64,000 bases of DNA from Sipunculus nudus (Eukaryota; Annelida; Sipuncula; Golfingiida; Sipunculidae): positions 19,347,576 to 19,411,575 of the forward strand of contig CM049309.1 of assembly GCA_026874595.1 (NCBI GenBank). The letters are read 5' to 3'. Below the pieces are notes generated by a model. That model worked only from the letters and a program-made list of their open reading frames with translations, was not told the origin of the DNA and did no database searches. Positions 11,880-24,840 of the stretch are shown piece after piece (position 1 is the first letter of the stretch; each line of letters begins with the position of its first letter). Made by a program: the position numbers and the translations under genes.

Positions 11880-12146
11880 AGCGTCAACCAGGTTCAGTAT
11901 ACCACTCCTGCGGGCCCTAGTTGTGTGTCATCCCCATGACTGGGCCATAACACATAGGATCCCCTAAAGGCGCACTCGTTAGTGAGTATAACAAGACTGA
12001 TTAGGCACAGTCTCCCCATTTAGCCTGCAGAGCGTTCACCCTGGGTAGGGGCCGACTGTGAAAAATCTCACCGCCTCGGCTGAGATTCGAACTCACGATC
12101 TCCCGGCTGAGAGTCCTGCGCTCTACCCCTGAGCCACAGAAGCTGG
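11880..12146 (-). mobile_element. tRNA-derived SINE
   Basis: On the minus strand the head has a pol III A box (TGGCTCAGGGGTAGAGC, 12136-12120) and, about 35 bp on, a B box (GAGTTCGAATC, 12094-12084), in tRNA-like spacing. A tRNA-unrelated body follows (cggcccctacccagggtgaa and on), ending in the conserved tract near 11880-11940. Not a functional tRNA: the arms do not pair fully. It sits between the two GC-rich inverted arms. Confidence 0.8.
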
Positions 12147-12301
12147 TTAACCTGGGAATGTTGTTATTTTGTATATATACCGTTCATTGCAATGCATTCA
12201 CGTGCGGCTCATGAAAAACCCACTTTTCATCAAGCAAATGTTAAAATATAACAATATTGAGGGAATAAGTAATATTCAAGTTTCATAAGGGCCGTAGCGT
12301 C

Positions 12302-12405
12302 CAGCACCAATCTCGCTTTGTATAAACTGGCACGCCCAGCCCGACCACGCCAATCCCAACCACGCCCAGGAACCGCGCGCCCATCCAGACCGCGCTCATT
12401 ACGAC
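12302..12405 (-). repeat. Right arm of GC-rich inverted repeat
   Basis: Inverted partner of 11378-11480: ccagcaccaatctcgctttg through accgcgctcattacgac. The arms are about 820 bp apart. Confidence 0.8.
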
Positions 12406-14829
12406 CATAATCAGTTGGGGCACCAAACCTACAATAAATATTCTCCAGTGGACCACTCCACTTGCACAGAAACATTTATGGAAGCAACAAACAGAGGGAG
12501 AGCAACATTGCTTTTATTTTTTAGAAGGTCGGAAATTTACCTCATTTAGTAAGAATTGAATCGTGAAACAAACTGAAGGTAAAGAATTGAAAACTGAATT
12601 GATTCTAAGGGCCCCTTACAATTCACATGCCTACTGTTTATGCGCCCTATGAATTATAGACACCTGAGGCAAGTGATATTCAGAACATTACACTTAAAGG
12701 CCGCAAACCTCCCTGACATTGGTACCTCTCTATTATGAACAAAAACTGAGGAGGTTCTGATGTAAATATATAAAACAGTTTAACACATATATTTCATGGA
12801 CTTTGGACAAACCTGGGAAACTGTAAGAATTAAATTTGTGACCACTTACTGAGAGCATAAATAAGATTGGTGCAAGAGAACTATATCAAGAGGTTGTTAA
12901 GGGACCAACGGTATGAAAGTAAACAACACACTTGGACTAGTATATCATTTCTTTTATTCAATTCAAGTGCAGCACATGACAAGTCCAATGCACATGTGTG
13001 TAAATAACACTAATAAACTAAGACAGGCCTGACGGCAATGAACTGGAAGATCACAAAGTGTTGCCAATGTGTATTCCTCTTATGTGACACAGGTTTTGGC
13101 CAGTACTGAATGATTAATTTTGGTTTATTATTCAATGTGATCTAAATAAACTGAGGTTAAATCATGACTGGTTTCTAAGGGACCACTACCCTCCTAATGT
13201 TCAAATGTAATTAAAATCAATCATTTTCACATATTTACACATCAAACAATATCCTAGCTGAGAGGTTTTTCAAATGTCTTTGTCCTGAATTGATGCATGC
13301 TAAATTTAAATTTTTTTCTTACCTTGGGTAGATAATCTACAAGTTTAATTTTTTTAAATCTATAACTGTTATTGAAAATTACTACAAGAAAATTTGATAA
13401 AAAGAAAAAAGGTCTTTGACAGGGAATCAGGGAAAAGCACATAAAGTTTGGTCATAATATTTCCATATTATGTATTTGTTATGCATTATCCTGGGGTAAT
13501 TTTTTATATAAATCATTATAAATGAATTCTTGAATTATATTGCACTCAGAGAGGGCATGCTTCTGCCACGACAAAAAAAAAATCTGGTATTGTGAGACAA
13601 CAGACGTTTTGTCTATAACAGTCTAATGTTGTCTGTATTTTCAAGTCTGCTTTCAGATTACAGTTTTTACATGACCTTTACCTCCCTGTGGTCTCTTTCA
13701 CTTGACATACATATTGTAATGAAGAATATGATCTGGTGACAATATTCTAGGAGGGTCTCTACTGACTCACAGGTGTTCCACTTTGTCACCCGTCATACCA
13801 AGTTAGTGACAGGACTCCGGTTCAACAATGTTTGTAATCCCCGACTCATGACAGTGCACATGTATAAAGTATTTACTGCAATGGCGGTTTAAATTTATAA
13901 GCCTGATAACAGTATCTTTGTACTGTTCTGTTAATACTGGGTACACATGCAAAAGGAAGACCTCTACCATGACTTTCAGGTTTCATTTTAAGGACGTATT
14001 GAGCCTATTCTGATATCTGGTGTCTAATTAACTACAGATAATCCTGTGGACTTTTCATAGAGATAGGCCAAAAAACACCAACCCCACCACACAGAGACTG
14101 TTAGTTCTGTTTATATTCATGTGTTTAGTATATGTGACTACAGGAAACTAAGAAATGTATATAGTAGGACTTGATTCTTGCCGCAAGGAACAGACTTGAG
14201 CCATAATATGAGGGCCTCAGACCTGTGGGTTCCCCTGAAATTTCAAATTCTGCAAAGACTTCATCTGACACTATAAAGCACTATTCTGCTCCACCCATGA
14301 CAGACCATGCAGTTTCAAATGACAAGTGTTGTTTTGTTTTTCTAACAAAGGGCATATTTATACACAAGGCATGCTACAAATTACAATTATTATTTATTGA
14401 TGAATAATATACTAGAAACATATTACTTGTATACATGAGCATTAGATCTAAGTTATAGGTACATCATATCTAGAAGAGTTAAATGACATAGCTGAAACAT
14501 AGCTACCATGATTCTAGAACAAACAGAGCAAAAAGGGGCATTCCAATATCTGACATCCATTAATTAGAAATAATCCCTCAAAACATCCATCTGACCGCAC
14601 ACACGCTTTTTGTTTGTTTATATCTATGTTTATAACATGTGTAGGGCACCAAAATAACAAACACATTCAACAAGGACATCTGGCAGCAAGTCAGACAAAC
14701 TAGACATTTTTACATCTACCGGTAGTGACCTTTAAACTTCTGCGCATATCATTATGCAAACAACCCCCTTAGGTTACATGGTTTTCCTGTTTGTCAGCAT
14801 GGGAAGATGTACCGTGGTTACTTACAGCT
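12406..14829. other. Intergenic or ABCA 5' region, no gene seen
   Basis: Unique-looking AT-rich DNA with only chance open frames on either strand. No simple repeat worth naming. Confidence 0.5.
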
Positions 14830-14990
14830 TGTAGATGAACAAGATCATCATCATACATCCATCACAGAGGCCTTATTAGAACCATTCTTAGCTGGAATTC
14901 ATTAATAATTATATATGCATGGAGTAAGCCAGAAAGAACATAAATTCTACTAACAAGGCTGATGAATAGCTAGCTTTAAGAAATGTTTGT
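14830..14990. repeat. Dispersed repeat, copy 1 of 3
   Basis: The pattern catacatc.atcacagagg, then a ttctt-rich link, then atgcatgg.gtaagc and acataaattcta, recurs at about 15600-15790 and 34015-34150 with many substitutions. An old interspersed family of unknown type. Confidence 0.5.
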
Positions 14991-15599
14991 ATAATCTAGC
15001 TAACAGACAAACAACAGGGGTGAAAACTTCCTAAACAAACTCTTATATCTATAAGCAGGGTGGTGTGTAGGGATGAATTGATAAAGCAGAGTGATACTCT
15101 ATTGTGGTTATTACATTGATTCTATGTACATCAGTGTAGGCACTTCTTACACTAAACACATTAAACTCTATTCCTTAACCCCTATCTTTTGCTTTTTCCT
15201 CTCTCCAAGAACTCTCATTCCAGCTGCTTAACTTCCTCCCATTCTTGACTTATATCTTGCAATAATTTTTTACCTTAACTAACCAGGAATTGAGACCAAA
15301 ATATTAACCAATGATATTACATGACCACAAAGTCATAATCTCTTTATTTCTATTGGTGTCTCCTTCTCTGAACAACTCTCCTAATCAGTGCTAGGGTTAA
15401 TTAGATGCCAGACATCTTCAAAGCTAATCTCACAATTAACCAACTCACTGCACTTGGAAACCCCTCAGTTGTTCCAATAAGTCAGCATATGTTTGATAAT
15501 TGATACCTTCCGAGAATCTTGACTTTGACCATTGCTTCCATTAAAGCATTATTAAATATTAATTCTATTTACTAAACATGCACATTTCCTTAAGTAATC

Positions 15600-15790
15600 T
15601 TGTACATAAACACATTCAAAAAGCAACCTTACTGAACAACCTACAGTACAGTCCTCTGTCATACATTTATCACAGGAGCTTTATGGGAAATTTTCTTTAC
15701 AGAATTAACTACAGTTTATAAATAATAATATGTATGCACAGTAAGCAAAGAATCACATAAACACTACAGAAAAGCAAGTGATTAAAGGGA
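15600..15790. repeat. Dispersed repeat, copy 2 of 3
   Basis: Shares cttgtacataaacac, atttatcacagg and agtaagcaaagaatcacata with the copy at 34015-34150. Confidence 0.55.
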
Positions 15791-15879
15791 CATAATCTGG
15801 AACTAAATTATGCCTATTCTTTCACACTATCAGTTCAGTATAAATATATACAGTCTCATTTCCTTGCATACGGCTGTTT

Positions 15880-16235
15880 AACACCATGTTATGGCTTTGC
15901 TTATTGGTAAACACAGTCTGTTTACCATAACAAGGCCCCTTGACCAGAGGTCCGATTAAGAGGGGGAAAACGCAGTTTTTCAGCCAGCAGAAACATGTAT
16001 TACATTTTTTGGGCTAAGTCAGTCAGGTCATCTCCTGATTGAAATGTGTTTTTGCTCATTGATGCACACTGCCCCACACACTGTGTTTATGTTGACACCT
16101 GTCATCGTGCCTGGTCCACTGTTCTTAACATTCGTTAGCAGGAGAAAGCAAATGGTTTACGGCAAAATTTTGGCAGGTACAGATTTATTTTTAAGGGAAG
16201 AAGTTATTTTTCATGTTAGGTGATTGGGCCCCTTT
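15880..16235 (+). repeat. Interspersed repeat, about 300 bp, copy 1
   Basis: Common blocks with 21470-21780 include gaaacatgtattacattttt, tttatgttgacacctgt, aggagaaagc and ttttggcaggtac, ending gggcccctttaa in both. Orientation is the same. The two are about 70-80 percent alike by eye. Class unknown, no coding frame. Confidence 0.75.
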
Positions 16236-17971
16236 AACTAGCTTTAAAAATACAAGTGTTGTTCACTGATTTAACTGTGTCTGCTGTTAGTGTGACACCT
16301 ATAAGATTGACTCCACCTCTACACAGACTACAATGTTTCCATTTGGCATTATGATTAAGAATACTCAGAAAACAATTTTTTTAAAATTTATACTGAACTT
16401 TTTTTTTTGAAGACAGTACATGTAATATAGAAAGTATAAATATGTAGTTTTAAACTGTCACAAAAACAACTTCATTTTTCCAAATGTATGAAAATATATG
16501 CTTTTGTTGGTCTATCAGTGAAAAGTATGAAATTAATAATGGTTTGATATGAACAAATACAAATATTGTAATGCCACAAAATTTCTCAATTCATAACTCA
16601 ATATAGACACTACCATAAGTAAATTATTATAATTTTTTACATTATCATCATTATATCATTAACTTACAATAACACATTTTCTAAAATATAAAAATCAACA
16701 GAAGTAAATAAAAAAATTAAGATTAATTACTTTTGATCTTTCTATTATTTCATAATAAGTTGAGTGATTGAACAAAACTAACTCTGATAACAACAGCCAC
16801 ACAAACCCTGAATACATACATGAATTTTTATCTTTGAAAAGTCAACATCTCTATAAATTTACACATGCCACTCCAGACCGTATGATACAATTCATGTTAT
16901 TTTGCTGATTTTTTACACAATCCTGATTTAAGCCAAGGCGCAGATTCAGATGGGGGGGAGGGGTGTCAAAATCTTTACATGATACTTTTAAGTAGTGTGC
17001 CAATTAATTGATTAAATGGATGATTGGTCGTTTTCTTCCAAAATTGATTAAATCAATTGCAGTTTTTCATAATCAATTAAAAATGATTATGTATGCACAG
17101 GCAAAGAAACTAATCTTGTCAGAGATGTACAATAAAAAAGTAATGAACAGCATCAAAACAGAATATTGCGCCGGGAACAATTGTCCGAGCCCAAGTCAAC
17201 CTTGGATGCAGTTGGTTTGATGGTTTCATTATGAAACCGATGTACATGTGAGACTATTTGCTGGAGTCAATATTTTATGTAATACTACACAGCAGATTTC
17301 AAGGTAATATAGAAAGTATATAATATAATCGATTAATAATTGATCATCAGTCGTTTTTATTTTTCAATCATCGATTATGACTTCAAAACAAATTCCTTCC
17401 ACCAATACCTATGTGACATATGTATTAGCTTGTTTAAACACACCAGTGTTGACAAACGAAAAAACAAATATGTCACCTAAGGCAGTAGGCTGCATATGTG
17501 CAGAATATGAAAGGAAATTACCAGTAGTTGAAATAACCCTTTGGCCCTGGCAAATCTCTCATTCATCTGACTTGCAGGCAAATGTCCTTGTTGAATGTGT
17601 TAGGATTACTTTGGTAAAACCCAAAATGTTATAAATATGTGAATATAAACATAATGAACAGCCTTTGTGTGCAGGAATCAGCTTTTTCTAGTGTAATTTA
17701 ACAAAATATTCAGGGATTATATTTAGTTAATACACTTCAGACATCAAGGCCAATTTAAAATTCTGATAACATAATTACCTTTTCATAATTTGATGAGTGC
17801 TCAAAGTGGGGCATTAATTTAGGGTTATACAAGTTACTAAGCTGTGGGACCCTTATAATTTACATTCATTGAGTCCTGTTTTCAAGACAATTTTATAAGC
17901 TGTGTTATGTATAGCACAATCATATATAACAGAATGATAAACTAGTTGATCTACCTGCATGAATTATTATC
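16236..17971. other. Intergenic, AT-rich
   Basis: Chance open frames only. A short inverted pair of aatcaattaa-like tracts near 17000-17090 and 17325-17385 suggests a degraded palindromic element. Confidence 0.4.
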
Positions 17972-18417
17972 AGGGTTGGGGTCAAATATGTTTTGTATTT
18001 ATATTTGTATTTATGTTGTGCAAAATGGTAATATTTGTATTTGTATTTGATCTCAATATTTGATGTACTGGATCAAATACTGAACAAATACATATGTATA
18101 AATACATATTCATATCTGCCATAATTTAAAAAATTTAACTTCCACCTAACTTCTGAACAAACCAAAATAAAGCATCAACTCAAGCGTTTCATTTTTCCCT
18201 TAGACATTATGAATAATAATGATGCTGGAAATTAATAAATATTCTGTATTACCTACATTTGCATATTTGTAATTGTATTTGTTTTTGATGTTCTGTATTT
18301 GCATTTATCCTCAGTCACTCGTATTGGTATTTGTATTTGGAGGAGACCAGCTATTGTATTTATATTTGTATTTGTATTTGTATTTGACACCATGTATTTG
18401 ACCCAAACCCTGATTAT
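17972..18417. mobile_element. MITE-like element with TTTGTATTTA-rich interior
   Basis: The left terminus atcagggttggggtcaaata and the right terminus, reversed, atcagggtttgggtcaaata form inverted repeats of about 20 bp. The interior is dominated by imperfect TATTTG/TATTTGTATT tracts on both sides of a short centre. No coding frame. Confidence 0.7.
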
Positions 18418-19555
18418 CACATAACTGAACATTGTATTTATCTATAAAGATCAACCTTGATTTAGTATATCACCAATAATCATCAGGAAAATGACAAGTT
18501 TGAAGAATAATTAAAATGAAACTTTAGTCTGTTCTGCCAACAGGAGCCCAATAAAATTTTAATTCAAAATTTAGAAATGATTCTGTGTAATTCAAATTTT
18601 ACAATACAGTTTGATTGCAAAATGGGTGGGGTGGGGAAAAAGGCAATTAATTTTTTAGGATATTTATGACACCAGACAACAAAAGAAGCAGCTATTTAAT
18701 GTAGTTCTTTGTGCATGTGACCAGTAACATGGGTGCAATTTGTCCAATCACAGCCACATTTTGTATGTACATAGATTGCACCTTGATACAGTCTTTGCAG
18801 TATCTTCATATTATATATTCCTGTATTATTAAAGGATGAGTGATTTTTTCCTTGGAAAGTGTTTCCCTTTTCTGGGTCTGTCATAATTATTTTGTATTGA
18901 ATAATACCCAGATGCCCCAAGTTGCATGTTGAAACAGATTGAAACTTGGAGACCAAATGCTGCCTGTATAATCATGACTGGTATCTCAGAAATTGTGTTT
19001 ACAAAGCCCGTCAGCTGTATTAAAACAATTCTGTTCAACATACACACTTGAATTTAATGTACTGCTTAGGATTGTGCACTTAGTATTATAAACTGTCAAA
19101 GCTGGTTTTTCCACTTTTACACGTTAATCTTGACAGGGCCTCTTACAGCCCCCATCCCCCAAACTTATTTATTTAAAAAAAAAGGCAATGTTATGCTTCT
19201 ACTTTGTTCTTACTCCTCACTAGAGCCATATCGGCCCTCTAGTCATTATGACCACATTTCTGACTGTCAGAGTGCCTTTACATCTAGGTCTGAGGAATGC
19301 ATTATAAGGCCCCATGAGGATTCAAATATTTTTGTCATTTTTAACAATGTCTCATGGCTACCCGTACACTGTCAATTGACATAAACCACACTAATTGTTG
19401 AAATTTTTAGTGTACATTCTAACAACACCAAACATGAGCGAGAAAAGTTCCATTTTAACTCAGCATACTGGTAAACCCCTCTACATGTTTGTTGAATTTC
19501 TTGACCCATGAACACAGGCCTGGCTCGCACAGGTTACTGGACGCAGCCAACCTGT
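18418..19555. other. Intergenic, no gene recognised
   Basis: Overlapping 60-86 codon open frames around 18700-19380 show no family resemblance. Confidence 0.4.
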
Positions 19556-19735
19556 TTGCGATACAGGTAATGACTCGTTACCATACAGAGATTTAGAGAC
19601 AGCGTTTCTATTAAGGTTGTGAGTTCACATGCATTCTCTTGTGTTAATTCATCATTCATAGCATAATGTTAAGATTATGGGCTGTTAACCACAATATGAA
19701 TGCAACATAATGGAAGACAACTGTGATGCATTCCT
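19556..19735 (+). repeat. Interspersed repeat (inverted relative at 29150-29310)
   Basis: Shares cgttaccata.agat, gttaattcatcatt, taatgttaagattatggg and aatgcaacat with the reverse complement of 29150-29310. Class unknown. Confidence 0.7.
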
Positions 19736-21344
19736 AATATTGCTTGTATCACTACTCAAGTAGGCTTACCAGCCCAATTATCATTGCCTTTACAGAGCTG
19801 GGTTGTCATGACTACTTCCACACAGGCAGGGTGTCAGGCTGTGCATGCACTCCAACCTGGGCTGGTATCTGCTTTGCTGGCAATGGATAAAGTTTAAATG
19901 TAATAATAGGTTGATGGCGCTGAAACACAGAGGGAGTAATATTGGACCTATTGTTTAATAAAAGTACCCTACCCCTTACCTTCAGTGCTCATGTCATATA
20001 ATATTTCACTGAACATCAACACAGCCTAAGTCAAACTGTAGTCAGTACTTCGAGTTGTAGAAGTGACATTTGTGACAGCTGCTTCACGAATAAATAATGT
20101 GCCGACCCCAGTGAATGATATAATTGACTGGCCAAATTAGTGAACCGGCCACTGGGTCCATGCAATGGCCAAGAACTGAACACTGAAACTGTCTAGATGT
20201 GAAAACAATATGTGATATAAGTATAGTGAATGTACAAAACTAACTTACTTTGGCTGTTGATGTTTTCCACTGTGCTGTCTATAATGTTATTCCTTGAAAG
20301 CGTTTAATAAAACCGCTGTATCATTCCGTCCTCCAGCTCAGCGGGCCTTGCAGTGTTGACAAGTACACTCACACTCCAAAACATGCGACTTGAGGTCGCA
20401 TTGGCCCTATTAATATTCATTAAAGGTCATGAACCCTAGAAAACCGGGTTAATCTCAGTATCATTAATACTCTGTTATTTATTTATTTTCATATATCTGG
20501 TATAATCTTAAATTCTCAGATACAAAAGTGCTGGTGAAGTATTTTGCTTAAGATTTGATCAATGATTTAATAAGTCAGGAGTCCAATTTTATACTAATGA
20601 CAGGCGAAACCATTTACAGAAAACATGGATGTCGGATGCCAAGCCCGGACGTAGAGCTCGGAAGCCGACAAACAGAATAGAAGAATCACTGTGTAGTATT
20701 AAAATTTAATTATAACAATAAAACTTTGTGTTATATTTACAGTAAAAGTAAAATTACGACATCTCTATATTCTTTGACTTAATTATATGCATGATACTCA
20801 AGCCCTTCAGGCCTTCACAAATATATTTTCAAAACGTAGATATTTTTTTTTCATTTGACACACTTCCCCAGATGTGAACGTTTTCAAATTGAAATGAATA
20901 AAATTAACACGTTCTTTGTTTAAAGAATACTTAAACAACGGATTTATAAAAAATTACTTTCTCCAATTATTTTATGCTGTACGAAATCAATGTGCTATTC
21001 ATTGCATGGCATTATTCATATTCTTAATGAATACTGCAACGATCCTGTCATTTTCACTTTTATTATATTTCAACAAATAAGTCAAACATTAAAGCGAACA
21101 ATTTCCGTTGAGTGCTTCATGTATCATCATGGAATTATATGAACACTTATATTTTACTCATTCAGTTGTATTTTGTTATATACAAGCTGTAATAAAAAAG
21201 TAACAATGCTTTCAAAAATTATACATAAAATATGGGTAAATATATTAAGAACAATAAAGATATCTATTGATGTTCGATTTCAAAATATATATTTCGTAAG
21301 CCCGGAGTATCTCCTAGATATTTTACAAAGATTTAACAAATAAT
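19736..21344. other. Intergenic, slightly higher CpG
   Basis: No coding feature. From about 20240 the CpG content is a little higher than in the surrounding DNA, which would suit a flanking regulatory zone of ABCA, but no specific motif supports this. Confidence 0.35.
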
Positions 21345-21435
21345 TAATAATATAATATAATTAAATATAATATAATATAAAATAATATAAGATAAGATAA
21401 CATAATATTATATAATATAATATAATACAATATTA
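21345..21435. repeat. TAATATAA-type AT repeat
   Basis: Imperfect TATAA/TAATA pentamer run of about 90 bp. Confidence 0.85.
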
Positions 21436-21469
21436 TATACACAATCAAAGTGTGTATGTTTTCCATAAC

Positions 21470-21780
21470 AAATCCGAGTGACCGGAGATCCGATTGTGAG
21501 CAGCAACTCGCGTTGTTACAGCCAATGGGAACATGTATTACATTTTTTGGGTCAGGACCTCTCCTGTTTGACATGTGTTGTGGCTACGCGATCCACAGTT
21601 CCCTATGCGCCGTATTTATGTTGACACCTGTGATCGGTCAACTGTTTTTAACACTCGTTAACAGGAGAAAGCGAACGTTTTCAAGGCAATATTTTGGCAG
21701 GTACCGATTTATTTAAAAGGAAAAGGCTATTTTCGTGTTAATTCAACATGCTTTATAGGTGAATGGGCCCCTTTAAAAGA
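21470..21780 (+). repeat. Interspersed repeat, about 300 bp, copy 2
   Basis: Direct-orientation relative of 15880-16235. It keeps more CpG, so it may be the younger copy. Confidence 0.75.
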
Positions 21781-22847
21781 TGCATTCTAAATGGTACGAA
21801 GTGTTAAGTAGCATTCATGAAGGATCAGACCCAGAAACATCAGTCTTCGTTACTTCTATCAATATTATAAACTTACCACAGGTTGTCACAGGCAGGGATC
21901 ATTATATACTTTGAAATTTTTACCTTTCCAACCGAAAGGCATTAATACAGGTTTACCTTTCCACGAATAAAATTGCCTCTCCGCTAAAGATGCATCCTCC
22001 CATCATAACAACTTTCAGTCACACTTCGCTCAATGTAAACCCGATTCTGCCATCGCACATGCCATCCTTCTTAGACACTTGCATGCAAAAAGACCTGAGG
22101 TTTTCAATAGTAACAAAGTTTTATCAGAAACACGATTGTGCAGGAAAACAGAGAAGATGATGGTCTACATGCCGGAAAGTATATAAGAAATTATAGAACC
22201 TATTTAAAGAAATATAGGAAATTTAAGGGGTCGGTGGAAGACAAGCTATAAAATATTTCGTTTTTGTCATGTCTGTTTCTACTCTTCAGTTTCTAATATG
22301 GAAAGGGTCTAGCTGTTCACCTTTCCATCGGATTGTGACAAAATGAAAAATGCCTCCGTGCACGTGTTTGCCTGTCTGAGACAGGCGTAAAGGCGTTATT
22401 ACGACCCCTGCTATTTTTTATGGATGATACAGATATATTCAAAGATATCATTTCTAATTAGGACTGCGATACATGTAAAAAGTAATTGAAGATAAAGACA
22501 TTAGTATTGTAGTTAATTAATTGTCCTTTTCAAGTGCACGAGCAGCAAAATAAACGATCCATTTTAATCGTGAGATCAAGTAGGTTTAATGGAATTACTT
22601 GAATTATTATATAATTAACAACGCCATGAAATTAACAAAAACGTTCATCAATAAATGTGGTAATCAATACTGAAGCAAATCAATACTGTTTAACTATAAG
22701 GCTAAATAAAATATTCTAGCTGTTACACACGGACTGACAAAAAATGTTTAAATATCAATGGTAAATACACAGCAAACTCTATACTGACATAATTTGTATA
22801 AAATTTTACAAAATGCTAGCGTTAATTTTTCATTTATTATATGAATC

Positions 22848-22914
22848 TGACGTCAAGTCAATGAACGATATAAAAGACGCAATAGACACGCCCCCTGTTT
22901 TCACCCGGAGACCT
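22848..22914 (+). promoter_or_regulatory. Candidate core promoter: CRE palindrome plus TATA box
   Basis: A full TGACGTCA at 22848-22855 is followed 13 bp later by TATAAAAG at 22869-22876. A start site would be expected near 22900, and a donor-like GTGAGT lies at 22915-22920. Orientation and position would suit a rightward transcript whose first intron ends at the acceptor before the FBXO28 start exon (28397). This link is inference; no transcript data are available. Confidence 0.35.
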
Positions 22915-23229
22915 GTGAGTTAAAGCGCTATTTCTCGTTTGTTCTACGGTACTCCTGCTTCTTTCATACAACAATCGCATCCAAATGACATTGCCTTTGA
23001 GAAAAAAATAGTAATTTGAAAGAATATTTCCGGATAGTTGAAGTATTGACCATTTTAATTGAACTTATCATAACATGTCTTATGTAATGTAGTCGGTGGC
23101 AAAAGCTCTGTGAGCTTATGTTGTATTTGTTGTCCATAGAAAACCGATAAAACTTATATATATATATATCTTATCTTATCTTACTTATCTTATCTTAACT
23201 TATGAGAAAATTGCTTAAACATTGCATGC

Positions 23230-23345
23230 CGTCTTGTGATTGGCTGTATCTCCGTTCCCAGTGACTCCTTGGGCCAGTTTGTCTCGTCCCTCGACTATCG
23301 CTATGTGAGCATTCGAACACGCCGTTATGCGCATGTTTTTTTTTT
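23230..23345. promoter_or_regulatory. Candidate regulatory zone: CCAAT and NRF1-like sites
   Basis: An inverted CCAAT (ATTGG at 23239-23243) and ATGCGCATG at 23327-23335 lie in a stretch with more CpG than elsewhere in the window. Such sites are common in housekeeping promoters. They fall between the divergent ABCA and FBXO28 genes. Suggestive only. Confidence 0.3.
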
Positions 23346-24840
23346 ATTATTTTTGAATGCGCAGAACATGTAATTGACTTTCGTTGCTTCTAATAATTCT
23401 TAAATTCACAGCTAGTATATCAGTTCAACAGTGGGGGTGCTTGCACGAACGTAGACCATGGGGCTTATAATGAATTGTCAAGATAAGCGGCGAACCGGAT
23501 TACAATAAAAGATCACGGCCGGGACAATATAGGGTAGGGCAATAATGTTCGAGGACAGCTTAGCCAACGATCTTTAATGTCCGAGTGCTCACTCCTTCCC
23601 TTTAAACCTTCATGGTGGGATCAATCAGGAGAACCCAATTATATTAACACATGCTGATGAAGAAACTTTCAACTGTTATGTGAAGCACTATAATCAGCCC
23701 ACACCTAGAGTGCGCCAACCCGCGGTTTCGCCAGCCTAGTATTTAAACCTATAACTGAAATTGAAAATATCAAAAGAAGGGCATAAAGATTAATAGACAA
23801 GATAATAAATATTAATATGGGGAAAGACTAAAAAAACTAAACATACTTACTTCGGAATACACGTATGTGAGGAGATATGAATGAACTGTACCAAATATTT
23901 ACAAACAAGTATGATCAGAAAGTATTAGGTTTCATCATATTGAACCAGAAAAGGACCTGTCAGTGCTTGTAAATACAATATATTTTTATAACTGGATTTA
24001 TAAAACGGTTAGCGACTCCAATTATATTGATTTAATACTCGTGTGAACATGTTTATACACATTAATACGCCATTTACACTAAAATACACATATATGTTTA
24101 ATTCCTCCGTGTTTGTATATCACGGCAGCCGAAATAAACGTCAAACTTGGCATTCGACATCCGACATCTGGGTTTTAGTTTGTACTTCTTGCAGTCACTG
24201 TATTCGGGCCAGAATTATGAAACAAGAAGAAATTGCCAAAGCCTATATTTTAAAGTTCTTTTTTCTTGTCAAAATTACAAACAATGCGGGGAACGATTTT
24301 ACATAGAAATTTATAATGTTAAGTTGTACAAAAATTTATATTTATATTTACAGGTTATTAGTATAGGACAAACCTTTAACACTGTTCCGTGTTAAACAAT
24401 TTACTCTAATTCTTATACTTGCCAGAAGATGACGCTCAGCAGTTTGTTTACGTAACCTCCCTGCAAGTGCGGGTACGTCATTACTTCAAGGTAGATTTAT
24501 GCTAATTAAAAAATAAAAAAAATGGATTAACCACAACAGTTTAAAATCAGAGCTTTGCAACAAAACTGTTCAGAAGGTTTTATAATCAGGCATTGATGAT
24601 TTTGTATTTATTTCTCACCTTTATCTTGCCATCATTAATCGACTGGAATGCCATCTGGTGGCAAAATTACAGTTTGACATATGTCAAAGTAACGTGAGGA
24701 TGTGACCACAGAGACCAAGAAACCAAAACACTGTGGAACAGATCGCCATTTTACAGAGTATCCTTACTTCTTATTTTGATATTTCTTTTGCATCCCAAGA
24801 TATTTCGAAAAACAGAGATCGTGTTATTAATATGGCAGGC
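23346..24840. other. Intergenic, no gene recognised
   Basis: Open frames at 24043-24395 show no family signal. A gccattttacag tract near 24747 could be a start region or a splice acceptor, but is not decidable. Confidence 0.35.

Noticed and set aside
12060-12146. Possible tRNA gene on the minus strand
   Set aside because: A and B boxes are present, but anticodon and T stems do not pair fully and a SINE body follows.
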